From NCBI GenBank assembly GCA_020025915.1, contig JAHHRH010000002.1, positions 23,413 to 87,412 of the forward strand: 64,000 nucleotides of DNA. The letters run 5' to 3'. Of the stretch, positions 60,719 through 64,000 are shown piece after piece. The number at the start of each line of letters is the position of its first letter. The first letter of the stretch is position 1. The position numbers and the translations under genes were made by a program. The notes under the pieces were generated by a model, which did no database searches, was not told the origin of the DNA, and was given only the letters and a program-made list of their open reading frames with translations. The DNA comes from Sutterella sp. (lineage in GTDB: Bacteria; Pseudomonadota; Gammaproteobacteria; Burkholderiales; Burkholderiaceae_F).

Positions 60719-61869
60719 TTATTCCCCTGTTCTGCCTGATGAGCAACCGTTACCTTTGCTCCGTCTCGACTATACCCGTCTGGCCTCATTACGGTTAATA
60801 CTGTTAGCATCCCAGACGACGATAACGAAAAATCAACCTTTGTTATCAGTAACACTTCTTCTATATTTAATAGTGTATCGCACACAGAAACAGTGGAGTT
60901 GACCTTCCACAAACTTCCGTCACTTTGTCGCCACCCTTGGACTGTATAGGTTGCTGATTGATAAAGCGCTTCTTGATATCGCCTTTCAAAGTCCGCACGT
61001 TCACCGCATGTCTTTTTGCCGCTTTGCCCTTGGTCTTTAATAACCTTTAGCCTCGGACGAGTAACAAACGAAGAATCGACAATACCTTTATCTTCGGAAG
61101 CTGAGCGACCAAAGTCGGTATCAGTGCCAGAATGTTGGCCAAGCACAACATAGCGACTGAAAAGCTTTGAAGCGTTGAACTTCGCGTCACCAGCAAGAAT
61201 GTTTTTAGCTAGCTCTAGCGCATCAGTGCAATCGCCAGCGTCACCTGGTTCGACAATCACTAAGTCCCCTGCCTCATCATCCATAACAACCAAGTTGTCT
61301 TTTGTGATCAATCTGTTGATTGACTCAGAAACAGTCTCGCCGGGCACAACTGTGTGATTAGCTAACTTATTCCCAACTTCTCCGATTGAGTGAACGGCAA
61401 TGCCGTAAGGTGCTGCCAAGGAAGCCATGATCTCGGAAGTCTTTAGGTTCTTCCAAGAAGTAGTCTGAATGGCTGAAGGTGGAACTTCTTTCTTTTGCCC
61501 GTCCTTCCCAATGACGACGCCTTTCCAAGCGTTCTCATCTTGCTTTGCACCAACACCGTACTTAGCAACTGGACAACATTCAACGAGGTCAACTGTTTTG
61601 GACTTACCTTGAACGTCGACAGTAATTTGCTTGCCGTTGTATTTGACAGAAACTTCTGTGATATATCCCGTACAAACCAAGTCTTCGCCAATGTAAAGCT
61701 GAACAAGATCGCCATTGCGCAGACGATGAAAGTCAAGATTGCCAGGGAATTTGTCGGTGACAGAAAGACCAAAAGCACGAGCAATTTGATTCATGCTTAT
61801 TGAGATCTTCACAGACTTCCAACCGCCGTAAATCTTGCCGCCAACGCGAATGCTTACCTGATTGTTCAT
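60697..61869 (-). CDS. Mu gp44-like baseplate hub protein
   Basis: 390 residues. N-terminal VSIRVGGKIYGGWKSVKISI, then FGLSVTDKFPGN, GDLVQLYIGEDLVCTGYI, VDLVECCPVAKY and the C-terminal LTVMRPDGYSRDG are the pattern of the gp44/gpD-like hub, which attaches the spike to the tail tube. It overlaps the stop of the DNA-circularisation gene by 4 nt. Confidence 0.9.
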   Translation of the reverse strand: MNNQVSIRVGGKIYGGWKSVKISISMNQIARAFGLSVTDKFPGNLDFHRLRNGDLVQLYIGEDLVCTGYITEVSVKYNGKQITVDVQGKSKTVDLVECCPVAKYGVGAKQDENAWKGVVIGKDGQKKEVPPSAIQTTSWKNLKTSEIMASLAAPYGIAVHSIGEVGNKLANHTVVPGETVSESINRLITKDNLVVMDDEAGDLVIVEPGDAGDCTDALELAKNILAGDAKFNASKLFSRYVVLGQHSGTDTDFGRSASEDKGIVDSSFVTRPRLKVIKDQGQSGKKTCGERADFERRYQEALYQSATYTVQGWRQSDGSLWKVNSTVSVCDTLLNIEEVLLITKVDFSLSSSGMLTVLTVMRPDGYSRDGAKVTVAHQAEQGNKWTGVVS

Positions 61870-63155
61870 TCAAGCACCTTCAAAGTGTTAGCATAGCAAA
61901 AGCCTTCATGCTCCAAGCCATTGCGAATAGCAATCTCTTGATCACGCGATGCATCATCGTGATAGTCATACGCATGAACTAAAGCAGGAAGCACTTCGCC
62001 AGGCTCAACGACAACTAGCCGGCCTTTCTGGTCAGCTCGTTCTGTGAGTACCTCAAAGACAGCCACACGCGCTTTTTCAAGCGCTAAATAGCTTTCATCT
62101 GAAGTAGTCATCAAAAGCTCAGCGTCAATCGCGTCGAGAACCTCTTGGCGAAGCTGTACGATATCCTCGTACGACTTCGTGACCGTCGCTTTGATCGCAT
62201 CCGCAGTTTCAACGTCATCTTCAACAGGCATAACCTGATCCGACCTTGTACCGACCACCGCAGTCACACCAACCATTTGAGCGATCAACGTTTGACGAAT
62301 CAACGTCTCAACTGCTGCACGGTTCTGAAGAACGGCACGTTGTGTATCAGATAGCACCGTACTATCAGCAGTTGCTTTTGCAAGCACCTTCGTGCCTTCG
62401 CTCATCTTGTCGTGCTTCGTGAGGTTCTTCAGCTGTTTAGCAACACCTGACCAAGCACGAGCGGACGACGCAAAGCGAGATAACCCAAGCGCACCAACGA
62501 GCTTAGAAGCAAAGACCGCTGGACCACCACTGATAAGACTCAAGCCTTTAGAAGCCAGCGAGCTGATCTCGTCAACTTTGTTGAACACTGCGGCGATGTC
62601 AGCATTACTAATGATTCCTAGTTTGTCGAGGATGTCACCTTGTAAAGCCGCATCAACCCACTCGCTAACTGACGACAAATCAATGCTGTCACAGAACTCT
62701 TGAATAGCAGATTTCTCTAGTTCATCAGCAGCTTCAAGCACCTTACCAGTTGAGTCGTTGCCTGTCTTCGGGAAATCAAGCTCACCCGATTCGACGGCCT
62801 TAAGTGTGACACTTGCAGTCCGAGTCGCATCGGTGAACGTGATCGTTGATGCCTGCTCGAGGCAACAACGCATTTCACCGAGATGTGGATGCACAAGCAA
62901 ACCTTCACCGGGTGTTTCGATCGCACCAATGAGGCGTTGAACCTGCTGAATGTAGTCGTCACCGACCACAAAAGCAGTGAAGGTTAGCTTTCGAGTCGCA
63001 CGGCCAATGTCTTCGACGTAAGGTTTATCGCGCTGAGGATATTCATGCGTGACTGTACGCCGACCGACCGTAAGATCAACTTTCGTAACGTGAAACGGAA
63101 CGCCTCTGAAGGACGCTTCATATAACGTCTTCTCTTCTTTTTGAGTTTCAGCCAT
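61866..63155 (-). CDS. Mu gp43-like DNA-circularisation family tail protein
   Basis: 429 residues. N-terminal domain (about 1-100) YEASFRGVPFHVTKVDLTVG, EYPQRDKPYVEDIGRATRKL, TFTAFVVGDDY is the DNA-circulation domain of Mu-like phages; a long helical part follows. Despite the family name it is a tail/baseplate component. It overlaps the tape measure stop and the hub start by 1 and 4 nt, respectively. Confidence 0.88.
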   Translation of the reverse strand: MAETQKEEKTLYEASFRGVPFHVTKVDLTVGRRTVTHEYPQRDKPYVEDIGRATRKLTFTAFVVGDDYIQQVQRLIGAIETPGEGLLVHPHLGEMRCCLEQASTITFTDATRTASVTLKAVESGELDFPKTGNDSTGKVLEAADELEKSAIQEFCDSIDLSSVSEWVDAALQGDILDKLGIISNADIAAVFNKVDEISSLASKGLSLISGGPAVFASKLVGALGLSRFASSARAWSGVAKQLKNLTKHDKMSEGTKVLAKATADSTVLSDTQRAVLQNRAAVETLIRQTLIAQMVGVTAVVGTRSDQVMPVEDDVETADAIKATVTKSYEDIVQLRQEVLDAIDAELLMTTSDESYLALEKARVAVFEVLTERADQKGRLVVVEPGEVLPALVHAYDYHDDASRDQEIAIRNGLEHEGFCYANTLKVLE

Positions 63156-63946
63156 TAGAAGCTATCCTCCAAATATCGATCGCTGTAGCCAACGTTACCA
63201 GTCAGCTTCATGCCATCAGCGCTCATCTGGTCAAGCTGGGCTGTCGTGCCAGGTGTTGCCACAACGCGAACAACCATCTCGCCGGTCATTCGAGCAGACT
63301 GATCTGGAATCATCGCAGGCGCACCAAAATTCATAGGCGCCCCAAAGCTAGTTGACGAACGTCTTACAACGACGTCACCGCCATCATCTTGTTGGCCATT
63401 TTCGCTTGAGCGACCGCCTTTCGACTTAGCATCTCCACCTTCAACGCCAAACATCTTCTTTGCCCAATCAGGCAACAAAGAGGCGAAGTCAAAGTTAGTA
63501 ATGAAGTCACGAATGATCTGTCCGACCCCTTGTACGGACTGCTTGACACTTTCATACCAAGCGACCACGCCTTTAGACCACACCTCAGGCAACAAGTTGA
63601 TCGAAGAAACAACTAGGTCGTCAAGCCCCCCAAAGAGCTCCACAAAGTCACCTCTGAAGAGTCCTTTGGCGATTGTCAGAACTGAACTAGCTACGGCACC
63701 AAACTTTTCTTTGCAAATGTCGAACGCCCCAACAGCGAAATCAACTGCTCCGCCAATGGCTTCTTTTACTGATGGCCCGATGCGATCCCAATTAGCGATC
63801 ACAACGCCAGCGGCAACAGCTAGAGCACCAAGAACCCAACCGATCGGCCCCATAGAGGCAGTAGCTACCGCTCCAAAAGCTTTAGCTGCCGTAGCAACTG
63901 CACCGAAGGATTGCACCAAGCCAAAGAGGCTCGACCCAAGCGACAC
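63155..63946 (-). CDS. C-terminal part of the tail tape measure protein
   Basis: 263 residues from a GTG at 63946, beginning MSLGSSLFGLVQSFGAVATA and continuing with IGWVLGALAVAAGVVIANWD, KMFGVEGGDAKSKGG and a C-terminal polar tail. Hydrophobic Ala/Gly helices and the place before the gp43-like gene identify a tape measure, but such proteins are usually 600 residues or more. A TGA at 63959-63961 closes the frame just upstream. So the gene is truncated or frameshifted near the window edge, perhaps by the element that begins there. Confidence 0.7.
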   Translation of the reverse strand: MSLGSSLFGLVQSFGAVATAAKAFGAVATASMGPIGWVLGALAVAAGVVIANWDRIGPSVKEAIGGAVDFAVGAFDICKEKFGAVASSVLTIAKGLFRGDFVELFGGLDDLVVSSINLLPEVWSKGVVAWYESVKQSVQGVGQIIRDFITNFDFASLLPDWAKKMFGVEGGDAKSKGGRSSENGQQDDGGDVVVRRSSTSFGAPMNFGAPAMIPDQSARMTGEMVVRVVATPGTTAQLDQMSADGMKLTGNVGYSDRYLEDSF

Positions 63947-63982
63947 AACCTCTATTTGTCAAAATATCTTTCCAGGAGTTAA

Positions 63983-64000
63983 ATGAACAAAAGGAAAGAT
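63983..64000 (+). CDS. Possible plus-strand gene starting at the window edge
   Basis: ATG at 63983 preceded by AGGAG with 4-nt spacing, reading MNKRKD to the edge. It points away from the late operon and lies where the tape measure is cut, as expected if another element is inserted here. Too short to identify. Confidence 0.3.

Larger units (their letters stand above)
50170..64000 (-). mobile_element. Mu-like tailed prophage, late gene region (continues beyond the window)
   Basis: Continuous minus-strand block of phage morphogenesis and lysis genes. Order in transcription direction: tape measure, DNA-circularisation protein, gp44, small secreted protein, gp45, gp46, gp47, gp48, tail fibre genes, chaperone, second fibre module, holin, lysozyme, Rz/Rz1. 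The tail proteins match Mu-type myophage modules. Packaging, capsid and early genes are not in the window. The left boundary is probably between 50090 and 50240; I find no clear direct repeat. The only plus-strand gene inside is the recombinase of the tail-fibre shufflon. Confidence 0.9.

Noticed and set aside
1..64000. CRISPR array, rRNA operon or replication origin
   Set aside because: No spaced direct-repeat array, rRNA sequence or clustered DnaA-box region was found on reading the window.

Overview
This window looks like a chromosomal segment of a gut-type betaproteobacterium, most likely Burkholderiales and plausibly Sutterellaceae. This is inference from gene content and order: rimO-pgeF-rluD divergent from bamD, entericidin, RmuC, BMP-type ABC transporter, NSS transporters, roughly half G+C. 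The left three quarters (1-48.2 kb) is ordinary chromosome and the right quarter (about 48.3-64 kb) is accessory.

Chromosomal layout. 1-3.2 kb: rRNA/ribosome and cell-wall maintenance (rimO, pgeF, rluD), whose first gene shares its start codon bases with divergent bamD. 4-8.5 kb: an MFS exporter and a deacetylase-fold enzyme, mltB, and an FAH-family enzyme. 8.6-13.9 kb: pssA behind a leader with three hairpins, an AbgT-type carrier paired with peptidase T, and a CYTH triphosphatase coupled to a divergent CYTH-like protein. 14-23.5 kb: a compact cellulose operon bcsA-bcsB-bcsZ-bcsG, with psd just upstream. pssA and psd make phosphatidylethanolamine, the expected phosphoethanolamine donor for BcsG. 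24-28.6 kb: three tandem NSS sodium symporters plus a coupled small membrane protein. 28.6-43.1 kb: iron-sulfur flavodoxin-type protein, RlmD-like methyltransferase, DinG/YoaA-like helicase, NfsB, TerC-CBS protein, PIN protein, an untracked 34-residue membrane protein, AGCS symporter, entericidin-like lipoprotein, RmuC and a YbaL-like antiporter. 43.3-48.1 kb: a complete nucleoside-type (BMP family) ABC importer operon with a good sigma-70 promoter.

Accessory region. tRNA-Arg and tRNA-Ser are followed by a P4-type integrase broken by a one-base frameshift in a GA tract, then tRNA-Gly on the other strand. From about 50.2 kb to the right edge the minus strand carries the late genes of a Mu-like tailed prophage. 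In transcription order these are tape measure (broken at the edge), DNA-circularisation protein, gp44-, gp45-, gp46-, gp47- and gp48-like baseplate proteins, tail fibre genes, tail assembly chaperone, a second receptor-binding module, holin candidate, SAR-type lysozyme and the Rz/Rz1 spanins.

The most interesting object is at 54.5-57.2 kb: a tail-fibre shufflon. The expressed tail-collar gene (56621-57166, minus) has a constant N-terminal part and a swappable C-terminal cassette. Four more silent cassettes lie beside it in mixed orientation. All five begin with the same DNA word CCTGACAT at the Pro-Asp-Ile motif, all are in the same reading frame from that word to a stop, and all end in a similar C-terminal motif. 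Two convergent pairs each overlap by exactly 11 bp at their stops. An intact P4-type tyrosine recombinase lies directly beside the cassettes on the opposite strand and shares its start codon bases with the tail assembly chaperone. I infer that inversion at the CCTGACAT sites switches phage host range between up to five tail tips.
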